Shown here: one piece after another, positions 43,954 through 43,972 of the stretch
How positions within the stretch are numbered: the stretch's first letter is position 1
How the letters are laid out: every line of letters starts with the position of its first letter
Source: Christensenellaceae bacterium
GTDB lineage: Bacteria > Bacillota > Clostridia > Christensenellales > DTU072
Assembly (NCBI GenBank): GCA_031259085.1
Contig: JAIRMA010000031.1
Location: 1-43,972 of the forward strand
Direction: 5' to 3'
Length of the DNA: 43,972 bases
Position numbers and translations under genes: made by a program
Notes under the pieces: generated by a model
What the model was told of the DNA's origin: nothing
What the model saw: only the letters and a program-made list of their open reading frames with translations
The model's database searches: none

Positions 43954-43972
43954 ATGATATCTACTCAAAAAG
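43954..43972 (+). CDS. First codons of a further gene (cut by window end)
   Basis: An ATG with AAAGGAG seven bases upstream opens a frame reading MISTQK before the window ends. It follows the secreted protein in the same direction. Nothing can be said about its product. Confidence 0.5.

Noticed and set aside
1-43972. CRISPR arrays, insertion sequences or prophage modules
   Set aside because: No regularly spaced direct repeats, transposase motifs or phage structural genes were visible on either strand.

Overview
The window looks like a low-GC, spore-forming, anaerobic Firmicute of class Clostridia. The evidence is AT-rich DNA with strong GGAG/AGGAGG ribosome binding sites, a forespore sigma factor (sigG), a single-chain pyruvate:ferredoxin oxidoreductase (nifJ), the Firmicutes order map-KOW-infA-rpmJ, Cys-rich S4/S14/L36 proteins, and a CdaA-type diadenylate cyclase. 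I cannot name the species from sequence alone.

Positions 1-14329 (minus strand) are the S10-spc-alpha ribosomal superoperon, read right to left: rpsJ-rplC-rplD-rplW-rplB-rpsS-rplV-rpsC-rplP-rpmC-rpsQ-rplN-rplX-rplE-rpsN-rpsH-rplF-rplR-rpsE-rpmD-rplO-secY-adk-map-KOW-infA-rpmJ-rpsM-rpsK-rpsD (cut by the window edge). A TTGACA/TAAAAT promoter lies about 340 bases before rpsJ, so the mRNA should carry a long, hairpin-containing leader. A second promoter may serve the alpha part. Several ribosomal proteins are enlarged; the most striking is a roughly 25-residue charged insert in the GXXG loop of the S3 KH domain.

Positions 14911-16788 hold tRNA-Lys(CTT) with its own promoter and terminator, then a visibly GC-richer foreign patch: a broken radC remnant, an intact AlbA_2/HATPase_c_4 (Schlafen-like) gene with a TTG start, and perhaps a tfoX fragment. 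A bidirectional terminator separates this from nifJ, which has a perfect TTGACA-N17-TATAAT promoter.

Positions 21277-27639 (plus strand) are housekeeping genes: ppa, secG, smpB, metA (with the Glu111 that marks acetyl-CoA users), recF directly abutting metA, argS, and a PHP-family histidinol phosphatase.

Positions 27640-30371 hold almost no protein genes. They contain a GC-richer, hairpin-rich block that may be a structured RNA, tRNA-Arg(CCT) on the minus strand, a nested 96-bp palindrome and another long inverted repeat.

Positions 30372-36730 carry holA (predicted to be leaderless), an unknown six-helix membrane protein with a proline-rich tail, sigG on the opposite strand, cdaA without its usual cdaR/glmM partners, a DUF1015 gene and lysC. 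Positions 36776-42917 (minus) carry argD (TTG start), a YfcC-type carrier and a large hybrid sensor kinase. The window ends with a short secreted protein that looks like the front part of a matrixin-like protease, and the first codons of another gene.

The most interesting candidates are the S3 KH-loop insert, the unassigned RNA-like block at 27653-27848, the nested palindrome at 28934-29029, the GC-rich radC/AlbA_2 patch beside tRNA-Lys, and the leaderless holA arrangement. None is proven to be a new system from this sequence alone.
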